From: Oceanobacillus alkalisoli | Lineage (GTDB): Bacteria; Bacillota; Bacilli; Bacillales; Amphibacillaceae | Length of the DNA stretch: 64,000 bases | Assembly: GCF_021556485.1 (NCBI RefSeq) | Contig: NZ_JAKGBW010000014.1 | Location: 45,750 to 109,749 of the forward strand | Direction of reading: 5' to 3' | Shown here: positions 1 to 7,525 of the stretch, piece by piece | How the letters are laid out: each line of letters opens with the position of its first letter | How positions within the stretch are numbered: the stretch's first letter is position 1 | Notes under the pieces: generated by a model | Told to the model about the DNA's origin: nothing | Seen by the model: only the letters and a program-made list of their open reading frames with translations | The model's database searches: none | Program-made: the position numbers and the translations under genes

Positions 1-1099
1 GATCTTCCTTAACTTCTGCACAGTCTGCTTCTAATACCCAATTAACCTTAGGAGGATTTTCCCTGAGCCAATCATCTGACTCCGCTACTCTTTGTATGAA
101 ATCTTCAAATTCTTTACGAGAACCAGTTCCTAAACCATTTTCATCTGACTCTTGTGGTAGTACTTGTATATTGAAAGATAGTTTGCAATGGTCAGAGTAG
201 CTAGAGAAATGATGGCCGCCTTCAATCATTGCAACTTTAATTTGATTTGATTCAGTTAGTAAAGGATGGTTCTTATCCGGCCTCGCAGACCATTCCTTAT
301 TTAACTCGTCGATTGCATCCATAATATATCGTGCTTTTTCTATAGCATCAACCGCACCGCCTCTTGACCAGTGGGGTTGAGTAACTTCTAAATGACCAGT
401 ACGTCCCTTAATAATTACTTCCCCCCAAATTATTCCGCGACATAGTAAACTCAAGTCAAGATTAGTAGGCTCAGTCATGATTCCAGCATCTATCTTAATA
501 CCATTCTTATTAATATAATCTGCAGTCGCAAGGAAACCTGTTCCACCTGCTTCTTCACCCACGGAACTGGAAAACCAAAGATCACCATCTAACTTGATAC
601 CGCTTTCAAATATTGCCTCTAAAGCCGCCAACATAGCGCCAACCCCACTTAGCATATCAACAGAACCACGCCCATACAGTATTCCATTTTCAACCACTGC
701 ATCAAATGGAGGATGTGCCCATTCTGAAACATCGTCAGCTGCTACTACATCAGTATGGCCCGTTAAAATCAGTGAACGTCCTTTTTCAGGATTCTTACCA
801 GATAAACGCGCTAAAATATTTGGTCGATCTTCCCAAGGTAATTTGTCAGTATACCCCGTTATAAATCCTGGCAGATCACGGTATTTTTCTAGTTTATCGA
901 GTTCCACATCAAAATGATCAATCTTCATATTCTCAATCTTCTTGAGTCTGTCAGTAATGATTTGTTGGGCTTTCCGCTCGTTTGTATCATCATTATAAGC
1001 GGGATTTATAGGCTTAGTTCTAATTAAACTTCTAACTAGTTCAACAATTTCATCTCTTTTTTCATCAATTCTCGCAAAAACCTTTTCTTTTTGTTGCAT
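1..1099 (-). CDS. M20 family metallopeptidase (ArgE/DapE type), partial
   Basis: The frame starts at an ATG at 1099, preceded by a GGAGGAG ribosome site, and stays open to the window edge, so the C-terminus is missing. The 366 visible residues carry M20 zinc-peptidase signatures: the metal-site motif GHTDVV, a GRGSVDM stretch for the bridging Asp, and the catalytic GEEAGGTG. This family hydrolyses amide bonds of acylated amino acids or small peptides in the cytosol. The substrate cannot be told; ArgE/DapE-like deacylase is the nearest description. It is downstream of galM on the same strand with about 60 bases between, so it may be the last gene of the sugar operon. Confidence 0.85.
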   Translation of the reverse strand, partial: MQQKEKVFARIDEKRDEIVELVRSLIRTKPINPAYNDDTNERKAQQIITDRLKKIENMKIDHFDVELDKLEKYRDLPGFITGYTDKLPWEDRPNILARLSGKNPEKGRSLILTGHTDVVAADDVSEWAHPPFDAVVENGILYGRGSVDMLSGVGAMLAALEAIFESGIKLDGDLWFSSSVGEEAGGTGFLATADYINKNGIKIDAGIMTEPTNLDLSLLCRGIIWGEVIIKGRTGHLEVTQPHWSRGGAVDAIEKARYIMDAIDELNKEWSARPDKNHPLLTESNQIKVAMIEGGHHFSSYSDHCKLSFNIQVLPQESDENGLGTGSRKEFEDFIQRVAESDDWLRENPPKVNWVLEADCAEVKED

Positions 1100-1161
1100 T
1101 TTTTCTCCTCCTGCTGTTTTATGAGTTTATAAGATTAGTGGAACAGTGAACTTTCTATCCA

Positions 1162-2202
1162 TTAATTATCTACAATACTGAATTTATACGAAGTCTGCTT
1201 TTGATAAGGTTCGTTAGCTTTTAAAACAATGCTTGGGAATCCTTCAAATTCTAAAGAAGCTGGAGAGGATTGGGTTTCAAGGGTAACACCTAAATATTTT
1301 TCTGATTTCCCTTCAGCAAGTTCAAAATTGTTATCTAAATTATTCCCAGTATAAATTACAATCCCAGGCTGGTCTGTTTTAATAGTCATTACCCTTCCGC
1401 TATTTGGTTCCTCTAAAATTACACTATCTTCATTTTGATTATCAAAAATAAAATAGTGATCAAAACCATTTTTGGCATACTCATTTTGACTAATAGGATT
1501 TTCAATTCCTTCTCCTAACACTTTCCCTTCACGAAAGTCAAAAGGTGTACCGCTTACATCTACTTTATCCCCAGTTGGTATCAGCTCTTTATCTAATTCA
1601 ATAAAGTAGCTACTATTTAGTGTAATAATATGATTATTTATTGGTTGTTTTAAATTACCATTTAAATTGAAATAAGAATGATTCGTTAATGTTAATACTG
1701 TAGTTTTATCCGAAATAGCGCGATAGTCTATAATAAGCTCGTCATTATCTTTAAGTTTAAAGGTCACACTCACTTTAAGATTTCCTGGATACCCGTCCAC
1801 GCTTTCAGATATTTCATTTTGAAGCTCAACACCGACATCTGAATCAGTCTCAAATACTTTATAATCCCATAACATTTGGTGAAAACCACGTGTCCCGCCA
1901 TGTAGGTGATGATTGGATTCATTGGATTCTAACGAATAGCTGGTTCCTTCCAAGTCAAATTTTGAGTTTGCTATCCTACCTGCTACTCTCCCTATTGTTG
2001 CACCAAAGTAATTTGGATCATTTTTATAACTATCAAAATCCGCATAACTTAATACAACGTTTTCCATATTACCATTTTTATCTGGAACCGTTAGATTAGT
2101 AATAATCCCACCGTAGTTTAAGATATCAACTGATACATTATTTTTATTTCTTAATTTAATTAATTTCCATGATTCATTGATTGGTTTAACTTCGATACTC
2201 AT
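1162..2202 (-). CDS. galM: Aldose 1-epimerase (galactose mutarotase)
   Basis: A 346-residue protein, the usual GalM length. It interconverts alpha and beta anomers of hexoses in the cytosol. Visible signatures are HLHGGTRGFHQ around residue 100, TNHSYFNLNG near 173 (catalytic His) and GVTLETQ near 305 (catalytic Glu). The expected proline of the last motif (LEPQ in many homologues) is replaced. It lies between a ROK kinase and the M20 gene on the same strand. Mutarotation followed by phosphorylation by the ROK kinase makes a coherent sugar-entry pair. Confidence 0.93.
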   Translation of the reverse strand: MSIEVKPINESWKLIKLRNKNNVSVDILNYGGIITNLTVPDKNGNMENVVLSYADFDSYKNDPNYFGATIGRVAGRIANSKFDLEGTSYSLESNESNHHLHGGTRGFHQMLWDYKVFETDSDVGVELQNEISESVDGYPGNLKVSVTFKLKDNDELIIDYRAISDKTTVLTLTNHSYFNLNGNLKQPINNHIITLNSSYFIELDKELIPTGDKVDVSGTPFDFREGKVLGEGIENPISQNEYAKNGFDHYFIFDNQNEDSVILEEPNSGRVMTIKTDQPGIVIYTGNNLDNNFELAEGKSEKYLGVTLETQSSPASLEFEGFPSIVLKANEPYQKQTSYKFSIVDN

Positions 2203-2270
2203 AGCAATTACTCCGTTTCTATAAATTTATTGTGTTTTACGCACAACTTACTTTTCACTCTAACAAGGCA

Positions 2271-3236
2271 TTAGGTTGAAGATTGTTTAAGTTTTTTAAC
2301 CAAATAAGCTGCACCTATAATTCCCGCATCATTTCCTAATTTAGCTATTTCTAATTTACAACTTTGAAAAACCCGTGGTAATGAGTATTTTTCGAATGAT
2401 ATATTTACTGCATCTAATAATTGTTCTTCTGAATTCGACAATCCTCCTCCTATCAATATCTTAGAAGGATTGGTGACTGAAGATACTGCTGCAATTGCAT
2501 AACCTAGAATATCTGTTATATCCTTTACTATACCTTGGCATAATTGATTTCCTTTTCTTGCTAATTGAAAAACATCTTTGGATGTTATATCTCCTTCAGA
2601 TTCATAAAATTTTGCCAGGTCACTTGTTGGATATTTTTCAATCACTTTCATCGCTTTATAAACCACACCCGGACCTGAAGCAATTGTGTCCAGACATCCT
2701 CTTCTTCTACAATTACAAGGCAATCCATTTCGATCGACAATGATGTGACCTATTTCTCCAGCTGTTCCATTGATTCCACTAAGGAGTTCTCCATTAGCAA
2801 TAATTCCACTACCAACACCCGTTCCTAAAGTGATAACAATGATATCATTAGTATTATTACCAGCTCCTTTCCAATTCTCCCCTAACGCCGCCAAATTTGC
2901 ATCATTCTCAACAAATACTGGTAAATTCGTTAGACTTTGTAATTTTTCTTTTAACCTGTAATTCTTCCAACCTATATTTACAGCTTCATAAACCATCCCG
3001 GTTTGTTGACTAACAAAACCAGGAGCACCAACGCCGATTCCTATTACTTCGTTGTTAATTTCATTCCACGTTAGTTCAGCGTTTATAGATTTCCAAATAT
3101 CACTCACAACGTTTATCCCTTTATTTTCCTTCCTTGTTTTAATTTCCCATTTTTGAATAATAGACCCATTGATATCCAAAACACCAATTTTTACGGATGT
3201 GCCCCCTATATCAATTCCAATTAGCTTATTGCCCAT
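2271..3236 (-). CDS. ROK family sugar kinase (glucokinase-like)
   Basis: A 321-residue ROK kinase, probably phosphorylating glucose or an amino sugar with ATP. The N-terminal phosphate-binding motif IDIGGTSVKIGV, the END motif (FVENDANLAALGE) and GTGVGSGI are intact. The zinc motif is CNCRRRGC, where the usual form is CxCGxxGC, and the following Glu is Asp. It resembles the second ROK kinase at 44859-45827 along its whole length, so the two are paralogues. It is directly downstream of the nagB-like gene and upstream of galM, with 35-70 base gaps, indicating one operon. Confidence 0.9.
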   Translation of the reverse strand: MGNKLIGIDIGGTSVKIGVLDINGSIIQKWEIKTRKENKGINVVSDIWKSINAELTWNEINNEVIGIGVGAPGFVSQQTGMVYEAVNIGWKNYRLKEKLQSLTNLPVFVENDANLAALGENWKGAGNNTNDIIVITLGTGVGSGIIANGELLSGINGTAGEIGHIIVDRNGLPCNCRRRGCLDTIASGPGVVYKAMKVIEKYPTSDLAKFYESEGDITSKDVFQLARKGNQLCQGIVKDITDILGYAIAAVSSVTNPSKILIGGGLSNSEEQLLDAVNISFEKYSLPRVFQSCKLEIAKLGNDAGIIGAAYLVKKLKQSST

Positions 3237-3274
3237 CTCACTGTCATCCTTCTCTTAATTTCTGCGCACTTATT

Positions 3275-4015
3275 TTAATACTTCTTCTCTAATAAAGAGG
3301 CCGCATCTTCATCCATAATAAAAGTTACATTGGGATGGGTTCTTAAAATGGAAGCTGGACATTCTTCGGAAATAGGTCCCTCTAACGTTTCTTTTACTGC
3401 TTGAGCTTTACGTTTTCCGGAGGAGGCAACTAAAATATGTTTACTATCCATAATGTCAGCTAACCCCATCGTTAACATTTGGGTTGGAGCTTCTTCTTTA
3501 GATAGATTATGATACCCCATTGTACTATCAATAGTTGATTGATCACTATCAGCCAAAAAGAGGCGGGAATCAAAAGGTGTTCCAGGCTCATTCGCAGCTA
3601 AGTGTGCATTTACTCCTAATCCCACAATTTGTAAGTCTCTTGGATATTTATTTAAAACCTCTTTATATCGTTCTAATTCCTTTTCAAGATCCGTTACGCT
3701 TCCACTACCATCCAATAATCCAACATATCTTGGTTTGGTATCAATTAAGTCATAGAAGTTTTTGTGCATATAAGAAAAAACAGTAAACGATTTATTCCTT
3801 TCAGCTACATACTCATCTAAATTGGTGAAAACCGATTCTTGAATATTAACCTTCCCCGAATTAATTGCTTTAACTAGTAATTCAAATGTCCCATCATAAC
3901 TTGCACCTGTTGTTGTGTTGATTACCGCCTTTGGATTTTCCTGTAAGGTTTCAGCAATAACTGAATAAGCTTCCTTTGATAATGCTTCATAATCTTTAAC
4001 CTGAATAACTTTCAT
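3275..4015 (-). CDS. Glucosamine-6-phosphate deaminase/isomerase family protein
   Basis: A 246-residue NagB-family protein, close to the usual 240-260. The family converts glucosamine-6-P to fructose-6-P and ammonia. The active-site stretch TNLDEYV is present. The second motif reads GLGVNAHLAANEPG: the His and Glu match, but the NGH/DGH glycine is alanine and the usual F before NEPG is A. The function may therefore be shifted to a related amino-sugar phosphate. It is the first gene of the minus-strand operon, with a GGAGG ribosome site, and faces the ROK repressor at 5115-6275. Confidence 0.8.
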   Translation of the reverse strand: MKVIQVKDYEALSKEAYSVIAETLQENPKAVINTTTGASYDGTFELLVKAINSGKVNIQESVFTNLDEYVAERNKSFTVFSYMHKNFYDLIDTKPRYVGLLDGSGSVTDLEKELERYKEVLNKYPRDLQIVGLGVNAHLAANEPGTPFDSRLFLADSDQSTIDSTMGYHNLSKEEAPTQMLTMGLADIMDSKHILVASSGKRKAQAVKETLEGPISEECPASILRTHPNVTFIMDEDAASLLEKKY

Positions 4016-4134
4016 TCTAAATTTCCTCCCTCTAAATTTAAGATAATAGCCTCATTAATAAACTTAGTTTAACTATAATTATAATGTGATCGCTTTAATA
4101 TACATTAAATATATATATCGAGTTTTTTTCACTC

Positions 4135-4159
4135 TATTATTAAACTAGGTTTAATAATA
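4135..4159. promoter_or_regulatory. 25-bp perfect palindrome, probable ROK repressor operator
   Basis: Two 11-bp arms, TATTATTAAAC and GTTTAATAATA, flank a TAG centre with no mismatch. The site lies about 120 bases upstream of the nagB-like start and on the side of the divergent ROK repressor gene. A weaker half-copy containing AAACTTAGTTTAA lies at 4058-4075. ROK repressors of the XylR/NagC type bind AT-rich palindromes of this size, so this is the natural operator. The assignment is inferred from position and symmetry. Confidence 0.55.
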
Positions 4160-4295
4160 ACTTATCACCTAACTGAAGGAAATGCAATACATTTCTAACT
4201 ATTATTTAAGAATACTAGTAAAATTCTTCATCTCTTAATATAATGGTTTGTTCTGTTGTGTATTATTATGTTATATTTTATTTTTTTATAGATTG

Positions 4296-4411
4296 AATGA
4301 ATTTCATAATTACCAAAGTCGGCTTTTCCATCACCATATGTAGTTGGGAACGAACCAACTCAACTACATATGGTGATGGTGAAGCATTAAATACGTATTA
4401 TGAAATTCATT
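4296..4411. repeat. 116-bp MITE-like element with long hairpin (copy 1)
   Basis: The ends are 15-bp perfect inverted repeats: AATGAATTTCATAAT at 4296-4310 and its complement at 4397-4411. Inside is a hairpin with 19-bp perfect arms (4328-4346 and 4361-4379) around a 14-base loop. The segment 4318-4412 recurs at 45860-45954 with one mismatch in 95. The terminal sequence also matches the right end of the IS1182-type element near 32206-32220. It has no coding capacity. A non-autonomous element mobilised by an IS1182-type transposase is the best reading. Confidence 0.6.
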
Positions 4412-4744
4412 AGATTGCGTAAATGAAAAAGAAAAAAGATGGTTACGTGTAGATAGGTACAGCGCTATTTCGTTTGTCTTAACAATAATTAATAGTAGTT
4501 TAGTTAGGTAAGCAAGAGTTAGAGTAATAGGCCTTTCGAGTAACTCCTTAAAGGTAGATATATAAAATGGTTAAGTTCCTCATATTTATTACCTGGTTTA
4601 GTTTCGTTTTCAAGTATGCATAAGTGGATTAGTTTTCTTAAGATAGGTAAAACACAACAATATCGATTCGATGGCTGCAATCAAGCTGTTACAATAAATG
4701 TGCAAATTATGCTATTATATAAAGCAAAATCGCGAATTTAATTC

Positions 4745-5040
4745 TTCTGTTAATCGCACATGAAAAGTGAGCCATATAACAACTTAAAATTGAGCCACTT
4801 ATACTTTGTGAAGTAATTTTTCACACTACCTTTTAACGGCTTTACATGGAGAGGTGGGCATGATATCCTCATCAGGGTGCGAAATCCCTTAATATCGCAC
4901 GTTTTCGCTAAGTAGTCATGCCCACAGAGGCTCCATGTTAAGCCAACGCAGATGAAAAGTGATACCACTATAGTTTGTGAAATGCACTAAATTTTAGTGG
5001 CTCAATTTTAATTGCGAAGTGACTCAAAATTCAATTGCGA
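4745..5040. mobile_element. Internally deleted IS remnant, possibly IS21-type ends
   Basis: A perfect 14-bp inverted repeat (AAAATTGAGCCACT at 4786-4799, complement at 4996-5009) brackets about 200 bases. More imperfect copies of the same word (AAGTGAGCC at about 4765, AAGTGACTC at about 5018) lie outside it, as in the multiple terminal repeats of IS21-type elements. The core, roughly 4838-4945, is a long imperfect hairpin with GGCTTTACATGGAG pairing with CTCCATGTTAAGCC and a nested GTGCGA/TCGCAC stem. No transposase frame remains. It sits just upstream of the ROK repressor and may have displaced its promoter. The family assignment is tentative. Confidence 0.4.
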
Positions 5041-5114
5041 AATACATTCTTCTCATAAGAAGTAATATTTCAACTACTAAACATCATAAATTCAATGGAT
5101 TAGAAGGTGATTTC

Positions 5115-6275
5115 ATGTTTAACATGCGTTATGATCAAAAAAGAATTAGAAAATATCATTATTTCTTATTGCTGAGTTTGATTCAAAAGCACAAAAAAAT
5201 GTCTAGAACTGAGTTGGCTAAGATTACAAATATGAGTAACACCACTGTTGGAAAAATTATAAAAGAGCTTTTGGAAGATGGATTAGTAAAAGAGGTAGGG
5301 CAAGTAGTTGGCGATTTAGGAAGGAGAGCAACTTTATTAAAAATCAATTCAGAAGGCGCTTATATTATCGGAGTAGAAATTAATCTAGATCACTCAGAAA
5401 TAGCTGTTGTTTCGTTAAACGGAACAATCGTAAAACGTAGAATTTTAAACCTTAATGCAAATCAATCTCCAGAAACAGTCCTAAATGTAATTATTTTAGA
5501 AACTAAGGAAATAATTTCCGAAATGAGTACTGATCTCTTTGATAAAATTTTAGCAATTGGTGTTAATCTCCCCGGACTAATTACATGGCCTGAAGGGAAA
5601 GTGCTTGTTGTCCCGCAATTTCATTGGAGAGAAGTGAATATTAAGGAATATATTGAAAAAGAATTGAATTTTGTTGTGTACATTGATACTGATACTAGAA
5701 CAGAGCTTTTAGCAGAGCATCTATATGGAGGCTTAACAAATTATGAAAATGCTGTATGTCTCTATATAGGGAGTGGTGTCGGAAGTGCTGTAATGGTTAA
5801 CGGAGAACTCGTGCGTGGTCATGACAATATGTTAGGAGAAATTGGTCATATAACAATTGATCCAAATGGGGACTTATGCGATTGTGGAAGACTTGGATGT
5901 TTGCAAACGTTTTTTTGTTCCTCAAGTTTAGAAAAAAAAGCTCAAAAACCACTCCGAGAAATTTTTACAGCATATGAATTAAGAGAAGATTGGGCTGTAC
6001 GATTAATCAACCAGGCTCGGCTATATATAGGTCTGGCTATATCTAATATAAGCTGTATATATAATCCTGAAGCAATTTTAATCACAGGACCGATGGTTAG
6101 ACAGTACCCACAAATTACAAAAGATATTGAAAAAATTGCAGAAAATTACGTTTGGGCACCATTAAAAACTTCTTATAAGCTTGTAAAACCAAGTATTGAA
6201 GAAAATAGTGGAGTTATTGGAGCAAGTGCAATTGTGTTAAAGGAATTTTTACGTTTTTCTAACGACGATATTTAA
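5115..6275 (+). CDS. ROK family transcriptional repressor (XylR/NagC type)
   Basis: A 386-residue regulator starting at the ATG at 5115, preceded by AGAAGGTGA; an upstream extension of the frame to 5019 lies in the IS remnant and has no ribosome site. Residues about 10-75 form a winged helix-turn-helix (SRTELAKITNMSNTTVGKI). The rest is a ROK sugar-binding domain with the zinc motif CDCGRLGC. It is divergent from the nagB-like/ROK/galM genes, which it probably represses until a sugar or sugar phosphate binds. The likely operator is the palindrome at 4135-4159. Confidence 0.88.
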   Translation: MFNMRYDQKRIRKYHYFLLLSLIQKHKKMSRTELAKITNMSNTTVGKIIKELLEDGLVKEVGQVVGDLGRRATLLKINSEGAYIIGVEINLDHSEIAVVSLNGTIVKRRILNLNANQSPETVLNVIILETKEIISEMSTDLFDKILAIGVNLPGLITWPEGKVLVVPQFHWREVNIKEYIEKELNFVVYIDTDTRTELLAEHLYGGLTNYENAVCLYIGSGVGSAVMVNGELVRGHDNMLGEIGHITIDPNGDLCDCGRLGCLQTFFCSSSLEKKAQKPLREIFTAYELREDWAVRLINQARLYIGLAISNISCIYNPEAILITGPMVRQYPQITKDIEKIAENYVWAPLKTSYKLVKPSIEENSGVIGASAIVLKEFLRFSNDDI

Positions 6276-6472
6276 TCTTTTTCTTTAAATTGTTTAAAGG
6301 AGATATTTTAGCATAACAAAAAAATCCTAATCACAGTGGCATTTTAACTTCTTTCTATGCTTCCCATTTTTTGAAGAAAGTGAAAGATGACCTCATTAGT
6401 TTCTTCGCTACATAACTAACCTAATCCCTTAGTAAAAATAAGGAGAACCTATTTTACGCTCACTAACAAAAA

Positions 6473-6511
6473 AAAGCAAGTTCATCACTAAACACAGCAT
6501 GAACTTGCTTT
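6473..6511. terminator. Bidirectional terminator
   Basis: AAAGCAAGTTCAT and ATGAACTTGCTTT are perfect 13-bp arms around a 13-base loop, flanked by A-runs on the left and CCCTTTT on the right. It separates the plus-strand ROK repressor from the minus-strand gene ending at 6554 and can serve both. Confidence 0.85.
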
Positions 6512-6553
6512 CCCTTTTCATATAAAATACCCTAAGACTACTTATCTAATAGC

Positions 6554-7276
6554 CTAATAACGTCTGCGGGGCAACGAGTTTTGTATTTCTTTAACCTTTC
6601 GCTCCATCGATTGAAGTTTTCTGTTTTGTTCTTCCGCCGCCCGCCTCCTATCTGATGCAGCAAAGCTATCCAACATCGCACTTGCTCTCGCTTGCCTCAT
6701 TTGAGCTTCCTCTATTTCGTACAATCTGATTGCTTCGGGTAACGTATCGGCCTGCAGATTTTCAAGATATGTGTAGATTTTATTGATGGCTCGTGAACGT
6801 CTATATTTCCGAGGGAGGATACCGAGATTACTAGCGTTGACAATATGATTATTCTCATCCTCCAACTCCCCTATTTTTTGCTGGAAGCGAGATTGCGTCT
6901 TTACAACCCTTTGTTCCACGAAACCAAGCCTTCTCAGAAAAGAGTCTTCCTTACCTAACGTAAACATGCTATAGAAAAATAAGATGATTAATCCTAGAAT
7001 AAATAGCCGTAATAATATGCTATATCCTGGGATGAGATTCGGTAAAAGACCAAAAAGGATTGGATCTAAAATCGGAATCCTTTGCGATTCAATAAAAAAC
7101 AATAAAAATACAGGGCCTAACGTGATAAGCAAAAAGAATAACCGTAAATGAGAGCTCGTTCTATCCATCATTTTCCGGTGCAAGCGGCTGATTTTCTTAT
7201 TATTCCTATCCAGCACTTTCCCGTCCTTCTTTAAACTCGCCAGATTATGTAACAAAACCTCTCGTGAATGACTCAT
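6554..7276 (-). CDS. Hypothetical membrane protein with C-terminal coiled coil
   Basis: The family is not recognised. The start chosen is the ATG at 7276, preceded by AAAGGAACGG; an upstream GTG-type extension to 7330 lacks a ribosome site. This gives 240 residues. Two hydrophobic segments (about 45-65 and 85-110) suggest a membrane hairpin. The C-terminal half is strongly charged, Arg/Glu/Ala/Gln rich and probably helical coiled coil, with an arginine cluster near the end. It stands alone between two terminators, downstream of the protease gene on the same strand. Confidence 0.7.
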   Translation of the reverse strand: MSHSREVLLHNLASLKKDGKVLDRNNKKISRLHRKMMDRTSSHLRLFFLLITLGPVFLLFFIESQRIPILDPILFGLLPNLIPGYSILLRLFILGLIILFFYSMFTLGKEDSFLRRLGFVEQRVVKTQSRFQQKIGELEDENNHIVNASNLGILPRKYRRSRAINKIYTYLENLQADTLPEAIRLYEIEEAQMRQARASAMLDSFAASDRRRAAEEQNRKLQSMERKVKEIQNSLPRRRY

Positions 7277-7470
7277 TCCGTTCCTTTCTCCCTTCTTTAC
7301 TAGAAACAGTTCAATATTTAATCCTTTCAAACTAAATCATACCATAATTCGCGTTTTTACCTAGGTCATTTTATTTAATTCGAAAGACTTATAATAAACA
7401 TGGTAAATTACTAGACAAACAAAAGTTTAAAACCATATGTTTTCGCTAACGAAAGCACGAAACCCAAATA

Positions 7471-7512
7471 AAAACCCGCCACATCGTGCACTCTCTCACT
7501 AACGCAGCGGGC
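7471..7512 (-). terminator. Terminator of the protease gene
   Basis: On the minus strand CCCGCTGCG pairs imperfectly with TGTGGCGGG across a loop of about 20 bases, followed by TTTTTATTT. It lies 15-55 bases past the protease stop codon. Confidence 0.7.
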
Positions 7513-7525
7513 ATCTAACACCAAA

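Noticed and set aside
4880-4915. GTGCGA/TCGCAC stem resembling a group II intron domain V
   Set aside because: The surrounding conserved intron sequence and any reverse transcriptase are absent; the resemblance is limited to a short stem.
4750-4968. 72-codon minus-strand frame in the IS remnant
   Set aside because: It follows the long hairpin and terminal repeats, so its sequence is explained by structure and not by coding; no ribosome site.
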